A stretch of DNA of 64,000 bases. It comes from Antilocapra americana. Lineage: Eukaryota; Chordata; Mammalia; Artiodactyla; Antilocapridae. The position numbers and the translations under genes are program-made. How positions within the stretch are numbered: position 1 is the first letter of the stretch; every line of letters begins with the position of its first letter. The stretch covers positions 3,346,823-3,410,822 of the forward strand of contig ML664662.1 of the NCBI GenBank assembly GCA_007570785.1. The letters run 5' to 3'. Shown one piece after another: positions 26,035 through 38,519 of this stretch. The notes under the pieces are model-generated. The model was not told where the DNA came from, did not search any database, and was given only the letters and a program-made list of their open reading frames with translations.

Positions 26035-27187
26035 ATGTTATAGACTGAATGTACACCTTCCATAATAATTCATATATTCAACTGTAATCCCCAGTGCAAT
26101 GGTTATTTGTTTTTTTTTTTTAATGCTTTTTTTTTTTAATTATTGTTTTAGCCATACATTGTTATGATATCACCATGGGTTTACATATGCTTCCCCTCCG
26201 GGTCCCCCCTCCCTCCTCCCTCCCCCCCGGGAAATCTCGCTGCACCAGTCCCGAGCATCAATCCTGGGCTGGCGATTGATTAGACACATGACAATTAACA
26301 TGCTTCAATGCCCTTCTCCCATCTCATCCCACCCTTACCCTCATCCACAAAGTCCACAAGTCTATTCTATACATCTGCGTTCCTTTTGTTGTCTCCCATG
26401 TTGGGTTCTCATTACTGTCTTTCTAAATTCCATATATATGTGTTAATATACTGTATTGTTGTTTTTGCTTCTGGCTTACTTCACTCTGGATAATGGGCTC
26501 CAGTTTCGTCCATCTGAGTAGAATTGCTTCAAATGAATTTTTTTTTAATGCTGAGTAATATTCCATTGTGTATATATACCACAGCTTTCTTATCCATTCG
26601 TCAGTTGATGGGCATCTAGGTTGCTTCCATGTCCTGGCTATTGTAAACAATGCAGCGATGAACATTGGGGTGCACGTGGCTCTTTCAATTCTGGTTTCCT
26701 CGGTGTATACGCCCAGCAGTGGGATTGCCGGGTCATATGGCAGGTCTATTTGCAGCTTTTTAAGGAACCTCCACACTGTTTTCCATAGTGGCTGTACTAG
26801 TTTGCATTCCCACCAACAGTGTAAGAGGGTTCCCTTTTCTCCACATCCTCTCCAGCATTTATTGCTTGTAGACTTTTGGATGGCAGCCATTCTGACTGGT
26901 GTAAAGTGGTACCTCATTGTGGTTTTGATTTGCATTTGGATGGAGTCTTTGGGATGTGATCACTCCCTTTATAAAAAGATTCTCCAGACAGTTCCTTCAT
27001 CTCTTCTGCCCTCTTCTGCCAGGTGAGGACACAGTGGGAAGACAGTTGGTTTTGAACCAGGAAGCACACTCTCACTAGACAACAAATCTGCCAGAACCCT
27101 GATCTCCAGGACTGTGAAAAATAAATTGCTGTTGTTTAAGAGCCACCAAGTCTATGGTATTCTGTTACAGCTGCCTAAATAGACTAA
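26035..27187 (+). mobile_element. MLT1-type LTR (ERVL-MaLR) split by an L1 insertion
   Basis: The left piece starts TGTTATAGACTGAATGTACACC and continues with AATCCCCAGTGCAATGG (to about 26110). The right piece (26939-27187) has CTTTATAAAAAGATTC, GTGAGGACACAGTGGGAAG and AGAACCCTGATCTCCAGGAC, ending ATAGACTAAGACA. This is an ancient solo LTR of a MaLR retroelement with no coding sequence; the L1 at 26115-26938 sits inside it. Confidence 0.8.
26115..26938 (-). mobile_element. Young L1 3' end, 5'-truncated, in MLT1
   Basis: The minus strand carries the last 170 codons of L1 ORF2 (Cys-His box [18 protein letters not shown]), the 3' UTR with a G-rich run and a poly(A) seen as poly(T) at 26110-26140. 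The encoded peptide differs from the copy at 59265-61322 by one residue noticed (V for I after PLLG). It lies in the same direction as SYTL5. Confidence 0.92.
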
Positions 27188-30100
27188 GACAAATCATACA
27201 TACATATATGTATATATACACACACACATTCAGCTATGTGTGTATATGTGTGTGCATAGATATAGATATACAAATATTTAAAATATACAGTAGCACTAGG
27301 AGGGGAGTAAAGGCAATCAAAGTGTTTTTAAGTCCTGATATTGTCTTAGAAGTACCAAAATTACTAATTAATATTTTAACAAGCCAAGGATGTATGCTGT
27401 AATCTCTAGAGTAATCATTAGATGAATAGTAAAAAAATGTATAAATATTAGAGGAGATAAATAGAAAAATATTGCAATCACCTAAATGAAGGGAAATGAG
27501 TAGAGATAAAAGAACAGAATAGATGGGACCAAAAAATGAATAAGTAAAAGGGTGGTAAATTTTAAATAAAATATATGGGTTATGTTATTACTACAAATGG
27601 GATAAATATCCTAATTAAATGACACTTGTCAGCCTAGATTTAAAACATGCACACGTGATAATATTCCACTTATAAGAGACATATGGTAAACATAAGGAAA
27701 GAGAAAAGTTGCAAGTAAAGGATACAGAGGATTTCCGAGGCATATGCCAACCAAAAGAAAGAAATTGAGGCCATACTAATTACAAAGTAAACTTTAAAAG
27801 GAAAAAATCATAACTAGAGATAAAGAGAGAGTTTTCATAATTATAAAGGTTTCTGTACAACTATAAAATCTCACAATTCTAAATACTTAAGCAATCAAGA
27901 CTCTAAATTCAACATACACAAAGCAAATATCATCAAGCTAAAAAGGAAAATAGAAAATCCACAATCATTATTGAGAGAGATTAGTATATATTTCCCTCAA
28001 TGTCACATAGAATATATAGATTAAAAAATCAGTAGAGATATGGAATATTTGGACAACACAATTAACAAATATCATTAAAAGACAAAACTAAGGTATTCAA
28101 ATCAATGCTGCAGAATTCATTTTTTCAAGGAAATTGGAACATTTAACAAAACTGAAGACTTTCTGGGCTGAATTTCAAAGAATGAAATCATATAGAGTAT
28201 ATTCTCTGACCAAAGTGAAATAAAGCTAATTTCAATATCAAAAAGATATCAAAAATCCCCATGAAGTTAGAAATCAAAATAAAACTGTAAATAACTCATA
28301 GTTGAAAAAAATGGTGATGGAAATTAGAAAACAGAATGAAACCAATATCATAAAAAATAATAGATATGAAAATGTGTCAGATGCAGCTAAAGCAGTGCAA
28401 ACAGGGGAATTCATATCCTTAAATGTATATGTTAGAAAAGAACAAAGGATGGAAAAAATCAAGTATCTAAACATAAGAATCAAAACACTATTAATGAAAA
28501 ATTCTAAGAAAGTAAAAGAAAGAAATGAATAAAACTGAAAACAAATACACAATACAGAAAGAAAAAAAATATGTCAAATGTTAGAAAAGAAGACACACTT
28601 GTGCAAAAATAAAATCTGAATGGTGCCACAGGAATTATTTTAATTAACAAGTGAGTTTAACAAGATTTCCAAATACAAAGTTAGACTGCCCAAATCAACT
28701 GCATTTCTCCATATCAACAACAATTAGAAAATAAACATGTTTTAAGGATACTATTTATAATAACACAAAAGTCAAATACTTGGATTAAATATAATAATAT
28801 GTAAGACGTATCAGGAAAATTATATGAAAGAAATTAAAGGTAAACTAATGAAAGGGCACATAGCATTTGTGGATCAATAGACTAAATATTGAAAGACATC
28901 AATTCTCTCCATAACTTTCTGTAGATATAATGTAGTCTCTATAAAAATGCTAGTAGGACCTGTTTTATGGAAAGCTAATTCTAAATGTATTTGAAAATAC
29001 CAAGGGCCAATTACAGCCAAGGCATTTTGAACAAAACCAGCAAAGTGGCAAGCCCAGTGGATATAAAATTTTATAAAGCTACATTGAATTAATATAATAT
29101 GGCACTGGTACATCAATCATGTAATAGAGGAGTCAGAAATGAAACTTTATTTGTGAAGGTGACACTGTAGAAAAGTGAAAAAATGGTCCTTTCAATGAAT
29201 GTTGCTGGATCAAATGGATATTCATATTAAAATAGAAAAATGAATCTGTAACTCACAGTACATACAAAAATCAGTTCCAAGTAGCTTGTAAGTCTAAAAA
29301 GGTAATACAATAACACTTACAGGAGATGACACGGGAGAATATTTTCATCAACTTTTACAAAAAGCCTTTTTTTTCTCTCATTAGGATACAAAAGAAAAAA
29401 CCCACTAATCTCATACAGGAAAAGATGAACAAATTGAGTTACTAAAGATTAGACATTTCTGTTCTTCAATACACCACTGAGAGACTGAAAAGGAACGTCA
29501 GAAGTTGAGAAAAAATATCTGAATCACAAGGAATCAACATGGTTTGTACACAAAATATAAAAAGAACTCCTTCAAACTAGTTAATAAGGCTGATAACCTA
29601 ACAGAAAAAAAAGGCAAGAGACCTGAATCAGCACTTCACAGAAAAGGATGTTCAAATGCTCAGTCAACATATGAAGACATCCTCGTTCTCATTGGTAATA
29701 AAGAAGAATGCAATTAATTCACTACACACCCAACAAAACTATAAAAATGGAAAAACAGAAAACACTGTTGTGAAAATATAAAGTAACCAACACTCATGCT
29801 TTGCTAGTGAAAGGATAACTTGGCACAACGACTCTGGAAAACAAATTGGCACCATGGGGCTTCCCAGGTGGCACAGTGGTAAAGAATCCACCTGCTAAGG
29901 AAGGAGACATGGATTTGATCCCTGATCTGGGAAAATGCCCTGGATGAGGAACTGGCAACCCACTCCAGTATTCTTGCCTGGGAAATCCCAAGGACAGAGG
30001 AGCCTGGTGAGGTACAGTCCATAGGATCGCAAAGAGTCAGACATAACTTAGCTACTAAACAAGAACTAAAATGAAACACATGCATAAATTCTATGACCCA

Positions 30101-30560
30101 GCAACTTTACTATGTACATATTCAATGGAAATACATACACATATGTACCAAGCAACATGTGCAAGACACTATTTTTAAGAGGTGAAAGCTAGAAACATCC
30201 CAAATATATATCAATGATAGAATGGTATATGAATCTTTATATAGTTATAAATACAGTGTTAACAAAACACTATAGTGAAAATGAGTGAAATGAGTATAAA
30301 ATGAAAATGAGTAGACAACTGCCAAATGCAACAAAAATGGATGTCTCACAAACATAATGTTGACCTAAAGTAGTTATGAACAAATACCTACACCCTGTAT
30401 GAGTCAATTTAAAGTAAAAAAAAATTAAATGTTTTATATTTTAAGTATAAAATCAACAATTTAAACAATTAAAATCAATTTAAAGCATAAAATCAATTTA
30501 AAGTGTAAAAAAGTCAAAGTTAACCTATGGTGTTAGCAGGATTATATTTATATTTGGAGA
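27188..30560 (+). mobile_element. Old degraded L1 (ORF2 to 3' region)
   Basis: Scattered L1 ORF2 text survives: CCACTTATAAGAGACATATGG, the DAAKAVQTGEFISLN piece at 28302-28532, AAAGTGGCAAGCCCAGTGG and a 3' part with GATACTATTTATAATAAC. It has many stops. A Bov-tA interrupts it at 29860-30065. Confidence 0.65.
29860..30065 (+). repeat. Bov-tA SINE in old L1
   Basis: GGGGCTTCCCAGGTGGCACAGTGG, GGCAACCCACTCCAGTATTC, ATCGCAAAGAGTCAGACATAAC. Confidence 0.9.
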
Positions 30561-30683
30561 ATAAGAAGGGACTAGTGATTGGGAGGAGGAAGAAGAAAAG
30601 CTTCTAGGATGTTAGTAGCATTTCTATTTCTTTGCCTGAATGGTAGTTACACAGAAACTGTGATAATTTGCAAAGTTGTACAT

Positions 30684-30903
30684 CAGTGCTTCTCAAAGAC
30701 ATTTGCTCTTTATGAGACATGTGGCAATGTTGGCAGGAATCTGTCATTGTCACCACTGAAAAGGAGAGGCATGCTACTGGGGTCTATTGGGTAGAAGCCA
30801 TGAACACTACTAAACAGCTTATAGTACACAGGACAGCCCCTCCCTCCCCCATAAAGAACCATATTGCCAAAAATTTCAGTGATGCTGAAATTGAGAAACC
30901 CTG
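30684..30903 (+). mobile_element. MER20 hAT-Charlie element
   Basis: Termini CAGTGCTTCTCAAAGAC and GAAATTGAGAAACCCTG are flanked by 8-mers TTGTACAT (30676-30683) and TTGTAGAC (30904-30911), matching 6 of 8. The body has GCAATGTTGGCAGGAATC and CACAGGACAGCCCCTCC. Nonautonomous and old. Confidence 0.85.
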
Positions 30904-31759
30904 TTGTAGACTTGTCATGTGTGTCCTTTAGTGTAAGTTAATGCTAGTTAAAAATGAAAGCAATGTGCATTATGTTTTCATTAAAAAAAAAAAACAAGGG
31001 TGCTAGTCTCTTTCCAAGTTTTCCTCTTCTGATTTGTTGTCCTCTATTGGGGAATGTTTAACAGGAGGATTCCTATGTACTGTTTCTCATAAAACCTCTA
31101 TTCCTTATCAGTGGAACAGCAAGCTGCTCCCAGAACTGAGGTCATAGAATGAGACAGGCTTGAATCTCCTTCTGTAAACATTCTCCTTACAGAACTGCTT
31201 AGTCTTGATCCTCTTTGTTGAGATATGAATTGTTTCCTGACCTTGTGACCATTATTATTCCCTTGGTAACAGTTGCTGTATGTTTGGTTTTCTAATCTTT
31301 ATCATTGTCAAAAGAAATTTCTTGTACAACATATATACACACAGAAAGATCATTCAAGCACCCTTCCTCCACCAGAGGCTTGGGTTCCCGTGTCTTTCTT
31401 TCTCTCTTTATCTCTCTCCCTCTCCCTCAGGCTAATTCTCAGGAGCAAGGAGATCCACTGAGCTCACTTTCTTGCCTGGGCTTTGAAGACCTCCTCGAGA
31501 GGGCGCCCTAAGCCTACGTGAGCGGCACAAACGCTGTGTCAAGGGTTTTATTGATTTTCTGTGTAAACCAGGAAATATCAGCCTCTCTCTGGACCACCAG
31601 GTCCCAGTCCATTAAAGGACCCCAACAGTACTCTCATGGTAACTAAGGGTGGAGAGGGATAAATACTCCTGCAAAATTATATAGAGGACAAACTATAATT
31701 GAGGAAATTCTGTCCATTATTTCCTCTGTAAGTCATTATTTGACTATACCATAAGTAAT
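30904..31759. other. Intron stretch, nothing recognised
   Basis: Contains A-runs (30980-30995) and a (CT)-rich run at about 31393-31430. No exon. Confidence 0.4.
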
Positions 31760-31877
31760 AGTCCCTCGGTTGAGTTTGACTCTTTGCGATCCCATAGACT
31801 ATAGCCTGCCAGGCTCCTCTGTCCATGGGATTCTCCAGGAAAGAATACTGCAGTGGGTTGCCATTTCCTTCTCCAAT
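31760..31877 (-). repeat. BovA SINE fragment
   Basis: Reversed GACTCTTTGCGATCCCATAGAC, CCAGGCTCCTCTGTCCATGGG, GGGTTGCCATTTCCTTCTCC. The tRNA head is missing. Confidence 0.85.
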
Positions 31878-32204
31878 TTGACAATACTGGAAGAGCCTTT
31901 ATATCCAACTCTGAAATATGAAGTAAAGGGGAGAAGAGTTGGAAATACCAATTATTTCACACTGAGAAAAAATTTCTAAGAGTTCAGGGTCTAAAAGAGA
32001 GACTTTTACATTATGTACCTAAGTCACAGATGTATCATGTTCCTTTTAAGTAGAAAGCAAAGTGCATTACTGATACTTTTTCTGTACAATATATGGAGAA
32101 ATATCCCAAGTAAACAATTTGATTTCATGGGAAAGACAGGAAGATATCCAGAATTACTTTTGCACCTTGATTTGCAGATTACTAAACCCAGTTTTGAATT
32201 TCTT

Positions 32205-32368
32205 AGGCTGCACTAGTGGTAAAGAACCCACCTGCCAGTGCAGGAGATGCAGGTTCAATCCCTAGGTTGGGGAGATCCCCTGGAGGAGGGCACAGCAACC
32301 CACTCCAGTATTCTTGCCTGGAAAATTCCATGGGGCCATAAAGTGTCAGACATGACTGAGCACACACA
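32205..32368 (+). repeat. Bov-tA SINE 200 bp upstream (gene-downstream) of the zinc-finger exon
   Basis: GCACTAGTGGTAAAGAACCCACCTGCC, GGTTCAATCCCTAGG and CAACCCACTCCAGTATTC, ending GTCAGACATGACTGAGCACAC. It lies about 280 bp from the exon-2 donor of SYTL5. Confidence 0.88.
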
Positions 32369-32645
32369 CCGTAAGAAGCTAGGTGGAGCCAAGTACAGCT
32401 CTAAGAAAGCCTGAGGGTGGTGTTCAGATGCGGGAAGAGACCACATTCTGTGAGGCTGCCAACCATATGTTTGTGTGTCTCAGACACACACAAATACACA
32501 TCACACATTACTGACCTTCTAGTGGGGCTATACTTTCAATTCTATTCCCTATTGCGACCTTTTACATATTCTTCCTCCTTGCTTTCCCCATCCCCCAACT
32601 CTTCAGCCATCAAAGCTGACTTTGCACACAAAGGCAAGACACTCA

Positions 32646-32900
<255 letters not shown>

Positions 32901-33262
32901 CTATCTTTATCTAAGGACTGTGTTCACTGGGGAGACTATTTGAAAGGACCAAGGAGTTACATTCGAGTGACTTTCAAAAATCCATAATTTCTTCCTCCAG
33001 AATCAACAATCGTTTGATCTCATTAGTGGAAAAATATAATGTTTGTGTCTTACTCTTGGATTTTGAAATCTTTTCCAGGCACTTCTATTTGCTATTAGTA
33101 TTTATTGACATTCTACTCTAACTTCTCCAGGGTATCTTTGATACCATAACAAGGGAGCACAACCCCAGCCTACAGGCATGCACAATGCCATGTTGTCTCC
33201 TTGCCTAGATATGAGGCAAGAGTATGAAATCAAACTCAGCAACATGGCTGCTTTCTTTAAGT

Positions 33263-33689
33263 CAGAGGTCCCCAACCTCCAAGATCTAATGCCTGATTAT
33301 CTGAGGTAGAGAAGATATAATAATAATTGAATTAAGTGCACAATGGGCTTTCCTGGTGGCTCAGATAGTAAAGAATCCGCCTGCAATGCAGAAGACCTGG
33401 GTTCCATCCCTGGGTTAGGAAGATCCCCTGAAGAAGGGTACAGCTACCCACTCCAGTATTCTCGCCTGGAGAATTCCATGGGCAGAGGAGCCTGGCAGGC
33501 TACAGTCCACAGGGTCACACAGAGTTGGAAAAGACTAACACTTTCAGTGCACAATAAATGTAATATGCTTGAATCATCCCCAAACCACCCCACACCAGGT
33601 CCCATGTAAAATCTGTTTTCCACGAAAAATTGTAAAATATTGTCTTCCATGAAACTAGTCCCTGATGCCCAAAAGGTTTGGGACCGCTG
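33263..33689 (+). mobile_element. hAT-type nonautonomous DNA transposon with TIR and 8-bp TSD
   Basis: The left end CAGAGGTCCCCAACC and the right end GGTTTGGGACCGCTG are inverted repeats. Flanking 8-mers CTTTAAGT (33255-33262) and CCTTAAAT (33690-33697) match at 6 of 8. The internal text ATCTAATGCCTGATTATCTGAGG and AATATTGTCTTCCATGAAAC belongs to a mammalian hAT/Tip100-like family. A Bov-tA splits it. Confidence 0.85.
33345..33545 (+). repeat. Bov-tA SINE nested in hAT, 10-bp TSD
   Basis: The perfect duplication AGTGCACAAT lies at 33335-33344 and 33546-33555. Unit from GGGCTTTCCTGGTGGCTCAG to GAAAAGACTAACACTTTC. Confidence 0.95.
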
Positions 33690-33764
33690 CCTTAAATGTG
33701 CCAATGTGAACTTTGCTACAAAGACATTGCCCATCATTGAAGATTAAACAATTGCCACTGACTC

Positions 33765-33960
33765 ATGGGCTTTGCTGTTAGATATACATTTGTTTGAATC
33801 CTGGGTCCATCGTGAATTACCTGTTCCAACGTAAACAATGATTTACCCACTCAATTTCGGTCTCTTCATTTCAAACACAGGAGTAATAATATTCCAACGT
33901 GACCATTTGTAAGACTAAGTTAGAAAATATATGGGAAGATACCAGCTTGCTTCCTGCCAC
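33765..33960 (+). repeat. MIR SINE (diverged)
   Basis: TTTGAATCCTGGGTCCATCGTGAATTACC, then CTCAATTTCGGTCTCTTCATTTC and GAGTAATAATATTCC follow the MIR order. Confidence 0.6.
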
Positions 33961-34044
33961 ACAAGTACTAAATAATTGCTTTTTCTATGTCCCTCCTCTT
34001 CCTATATGATGTGATCTATTTAAACATGCTTTAGACAATAGCCA

Positions 34045-34405
34045 TTCAAAAGGAATACTACTCAGCCATTAAAAAAATAATGTCATTTGTAGCAACATGG
34101 ATGGACCTAGAGATTATACTGAGTGAAGTAAGTGAGAAAGAAAAAGAAAAACACCACTTAAAGGTGGAATCTAAAATACGATGCAAATGAATTTACTTAT
34201 GAAACCGAAACAAACTCACAGACACAGAAAACAAACAGATGGTTACCAAAAGGAAAAGGGCATGGGGGAGGGATAAATTAGGAGTTTGGTGTGAGCAGAC
34301 AGAAACTACTAAATATAAAATAAACAACAAGGTCCTACTATGTAGCATAGGGAACTATATTCAATATCCTGTAATAATCCATAATGGAAAAGAAAACAAA
34401 GTTCT
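34045..34405 (+). mobile_element. L1 3' end
   Basis: AGGAATACTACTCAGCCATTAAAAAAATAATG, GCAACATGGATGGACCTAGAG, CTGAGTGAAGTAAGTGAGAAAG, CATAGGGAACTATATTCAATATC. ORF2 tail and 3' UTR only. Confidence 0.9.
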
Positions 34406-34639
34406 CCCTTTCTTGTCCAACTGAGCATTAATGACAAGAATACACAGCACATGTTTTCTACTACCTGATTTAGAACTTCAAAGCATCCTTATGTCTTTTT
34501 TTTTATGAACAGCTGGCTCCTGAAATTGAGTGTAAGAAACGCTCTACACAATTTACTTTTGAAAACCTGTAAAAGCTACATTTTTAAAATGAGATGAATT
34601 CTCATTTGAAAACTCCAATTGTATTATTTGGAGAATAAC

Positions 34640-34868
34640 AACAGACCTTTCCAGGGCCTGACAATGCAGGAAACTCAAGAAGACACAGGTTTGAACCCTG
34701 GGTCGGAAAGATATGCTAGAACAGGAAATGGCAACCCACTCCAGTCTTCTTGCCTAGAAAATCCCAAGGACTGAGGAGCCTGGCAGCCCAAGGGGTTTCA
34801 AAGAGTTAGATATGACTGAGTGCACACATGTGCGAGCATGCACACACACACACACACACACACACAAA
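34640..34868 (+). repeat. Bov-tA SINE with (CA)n tail
   Basis: GGGCCTGACAATGCAGGAAAC, GGCAACCCACTCCAGTCTTC, GATATGACTGAGTGCACACATG, followed by a run of about 13 CA units (34840-34866). Confidence 0.85.
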
Positions 34869-35449
34869 CCTTTAAATGCCTCAGGGCACAGGAGAAATAA
34901 AACACTGCCTAGTCACAATCTGTAACAATTCATGCAACAATCATATAGAAAAAAAACAAAATGAATGGAACAAAGAATAATCCTAGACCGCAGTCCTATC
35001 CCAAAAGGAAAGTGGGCCAAAGAATAAGAAATTGAAAACATGGAGTATTCCAGGATACTCCAGAGATGAAAAAAAATAATAAATTTTATGATCAGGTGCC
35101 TGAAGTTTAACTACTTGGTTGCTCCTTTAACTAGACCTTGAGACCATCTGAAGAACTTATGGCCATAAAGTCAAATATTTAGATTGCATTTTTCTTTGTG
35201 TTTTATTCACAGGACTTTATTTAGCAATCAGCATTCACTTAGCTCCCAGTTCCAAAGTCTGAAGAGACTTGGGCCACCACAGAACGGACAAAGAGAAGCA
35301 AGAATTTCAAGGTTCAAACACACCAGGTGGGAATTCCTAAGATAACCAGCATTAACTGTCCCACATATTCTGAGAGCAACCTCTGAGACTGTGGGAAAAG
35401 CTGGGAAGAATTCCATAGGCAGTACAAAATATTAAGCGTGTTGACTGAA

Positions 35450-35830
35450 AAAAAAGTGGCTAACCTAAAAATTGAGAATTGTTTTATTTGGCAGACTTGC
35501 TGAGGACTGAAGCCTGGGAGGCCGCCCCTCAGGTACAGCTTTGAGGGACGGCTCAGAACAAGTGAGAGAGAAGCCAGGATACACAGGCGAGTAGGAACAT
35601 CAAAATTACCAACAAGGAAGGAAAACGAACCAATGCTCAAGATATTGAATTTAGCCCTTTACTTTGTATGGAAAGAGGCAAGAGTCTGGGCTCATGGAAA
35701 TCATTCCTTTGATTTGCAACTCAGTTATTTAGGGCCAGTATCCTGTTCTTTCCCATCCTGAGTCCCCTGCAGTGACTTGATCAACATCCCTTTGTTGATA
35801 TGGCAGGCAACCTTTTTCACTCACAAGCAG
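35450..35830 (-). repeat. Ruminant LTR-like repeat (family uncertain)
   Basis: GAGAATTGTTTTATTTGGCAGACTTGC, GAAGCCTGGGAGGCCGCC, AGAGTCTGGGCTCATGGAAATC and TTAGGGCCAGTATCCTGTTC resemble a ruminant LTR-type repeat I have seen many times, but I cannot name it for certain and its orientation is a guess. No coding sequence. Confidence 0.45.
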
Positions 35831-35867
35831 CTTACAGATTTTTCAAATCTTTGAGAAACTGACCTAA

Positions 35868-35942
35868 CCCCAATCTAGGGATCAAATCCATGTCTCCTGC
35901 ACTGGCAGGTGAATTTTTTACCGCTAAGCCACCAGGGAAACC
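35868..35942 (-). repeat. tRNA-derived SINE head
   Basis: CTAGGGATCAAATCCATGTCTCC...ACCGCTAAGCCACCAGGGAAACCC in reverse orientation. Confidence 0.75.
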
Positions 35943-36349
35943 CAATTCAATCATACCTAGGATAATTTCACCTTAAGTGGACACAAGCATTTCTCAAGAA
36001 GAGGAGAAAGGGTAATGAGAGAGTAAAGGGTAAAGGGATGGTAGTTGTAGTCAGGAAAAGAAACTGCAACTGGAGACATTGTATGAAGGAGAAAGGGAAG
36101 TACAGGGAGCTAGAAGAGAGGAACAGGATGGAAGATTTCTCTTTCCTGCGCTTCACTGGCTGCCAAAAAGCAAGGTCAATCTCATTTGGTTCCTGCACTG
36201 CTGGCCCCGTCTCAGGAATGTATCTGAGGAAGATGGGTTTCTGGGCTGTAAGCACAGAATCTGTTCATCTTTCTCATCCACATAAGCTAGAATTGCTTCT
36301 GGTTCCAAGTAACAGGCTTAAATATTTGGTGTAATTTTTCTCCCACAAG

Positions 36350-36530
36350 TTGTGGCTCTGAACGGTAAAGAATCTGCCTGCAGTGCAGAAGGCCTGGGTT
36401 TGATTCCTGGATCTTCCTACCTACTCCAGTGTTCTTGCCTGGAGAATTCAATGGACAGAGGAGCCTGGCAGGCTACAGTCCATAGGAGTGTATGCCCCCA
36501 AAGAGTAGGACACGACTGAGTGATTAACAC
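36350..36530 (+). repeat. Bov-tA SINE (internal deletion)
   Basis: GTGGCTCTGAACGGTAAAGAATCTGCCTG, GATTCCTGGATC, TTCTTGCCTGGAGAATTCAATGG, AGGACACGACTGAGTG. Confidence 0.85.
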
Positions 36531-36939
36531 TTTCACTTTCTTCCCTACATACAAGAAATCCAGAATTAGGCACTTGCTTGTATTAGCGCAACTGAAAAGT
36601 CAGGTCATTAAAGAATCATTTCATTCTAATGATCCCCTATCTTCAAAGTATGACTCATCATTCTTATGCAAAATGGTTAGGCATCTTCAGCAACGCATCA
36701 GTAGAGTTTAAGGCAGGAAGAATTGGGAGGGAGAGTCAGTTATACCTGTATCTTACAGTTATACCTCTATCTAAACAGAAAAGCAAAAGTTGATTCAGAA
36801 GTCCTCCAATGAAGAAGGATTTCCCATAGGGACTTTAGGGAAGTCCTTCTTAGGTTCGCTTGATCAGACAGTGTCACAGCATTACCATTAGCTGCAAGGG
36901 AGGCTGAGTAGGTGGAACAAGCTGGAACTGTAGATACCA

Positions 36940-37255
36940 CCCTCTTGACATTAGATGTGGTCAAGTGACTCCCGCTGGTCCATGAACTGTGATATGTGAC
37001 TCCAGGTAAAAGCTTTAACAGCAAATCATCAGGTTACCACAAACCCTCTTGTTCGCATGAAGAATGGCAGTGTCCCAAATAGCATCTGCCCTGTAAGTTT
37101 GAGTCCTGGTCTGAAGATGCCATGAAGTAGAGTCCCTAGCCACTCAGTTATGGACATGGAACATGAGAGAGAAATAAACCTTCATTGTTTTAAACCACAA
37201 AGAATTTGGAACTGTTCTTAGAGCATCAATTAGACCGTGAATGATAAACATACAG
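36940..37255 (+). repeat. Old interspersed repeat (uncertain family)
   Basis: The end GAGAGAAATAAACCTTCATTG, TTTTAAACCACAAAGAATTTGG resembles old mammalian LTR/DNA repeats. The same ending style occurs at about 40010-40420 (TACATTTCCCAGCATGCCTTG start). Confidence 0.4.
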
Positions 37256-37259
37256 CCTA

Positions 37260-37545
37260 GGAAGTTCCCTGGTGGTGCAGTGGGTAAGGAATCTGCCTGC
37301 CAATGCAGGAGAGACGGGTTCGAACCCTGGTCCATGAAGATTCCACATGCCATGTAGCAGCTAAGCCTCTGTGCACAATCAGTGAAGCTTGTACACTCCA
37401 GGCCCCTTCAACAGCAACTACTGGGCCCAAGAGCTGCAACTAGAGAGTAGTAGCCCCCACTAGCCACAATCAGAGAAAGCCCACACAAATGCAAGGAAGA
37501 CCCGGCACAGACAAAAGTAAATAAATAAATAACTTTTAAAAAATA
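37260..37545 (+). repeat. CHR-type tRNA SINE, full
   Basis: Head GTTCCCTGGTGGTGCAGTGGG...GACGGGTTCGAACCCTGG, body CAACAGCAACTACTGGGCCC and GAGAAAGCCCACACAAATGC, tail AAATAAATAAATAACTTTT. Confidence 0.9.
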
Positions 37546-37954
37546 AGCCTAGTTTCTTCATCTGCCTGGCTTTCATATATTCTTTTATTTCAGCTTTATT
37601 GCTGCTTATGCAGAGTGGGTTTCTCTGATTACCAAATCTACTGCAGATTCCCGTCTTATTCTCATTCAGAGAACTATGTTCTTTCTCTTCACAGAACTTA
37701 CCATATTTCTTAATTGTACTTTTTTTTTTACTGGTTTCATGTTTGTCTCACGAACTCCTCTGTAATTTCCATGAGGGCAAGACTGCATCTGTTTTGTTCA
37801 GTTTTTCATTTTATAGCATCTAAGCAGTGCCAGGAACATAATAGCTATCATTTAATGGAATGAAAAAAAAAAGCAAAAGCTGGTGAGTGACAGAGAAAGA
37901 AGACAGGAAAAAGGGAGAAAGGAAGAGAATGGGGCAGGAGGGAGGAAATCTCAG

Positions 37955-38125
37955 CCATACTAGGTATTACTGGGCATTGCACTTAATCTCTCCAGGTCTC
38001 AGTACTTCAACTTCAAAATGAAGATACTGATTCCTTTCCTATCTTCCTCAAGGGTGGTTGTGAAAGCCAGAGGCAATTAAGTATAGTAATATGTTTTAGG
38101 AATTATAGAGGACTTTACAATGTGA
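37955..38125 (+). repeat. MIR SINE
   Basis: TTGCACTTAATCTCTCCAGGTCTCAGTACTTC, AAAATGAAGATACTG and GGTGGTTGTGAAAGCCAGAGG follow the MIR order. Confidence 0.65.
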
Positions 38126-38519
38126 AGCCATTATTATTTTTAAAAAAGGAGAGAATGCAAAGAGAAAAATGTACAATGTTAGATTTCCCGAGAATTAAAT
38201 CAAATTAAAGTTGGCTAAAACTGATATCAGACACACTTTGAAAACGTAATGCAAGCCTGGGAAAACTATACTAAGGATTTCTAGAACTTTTCCATCTTCC
38301 TTAACCTTTTTTGTACATTTTTGATATGAAAGTAAAACTACTTTGATTCTTTAAAATATTAAAATTCTCACCATTTCCTCTCTTTGTTCTTATTTGGAAA
38401 CAAAAACAAAGAGTACTGGATAGGTATAAAAAAGTGAAGTAGACATAATAAATATGGCCCCAAATCAACTGTTGAAAAGTAATGAAGATACAAAGAAAAA
38501 AAATGTTATGAAAAAGATA

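Noticed and set aside
26568..27026. Plus-strand ORF of 152 codons with hydrophobic stretches
   Set aside because: Antisense shadow of the L1 ORF2 tail; the same false protein appears at 60659-61177 on the minus strand.
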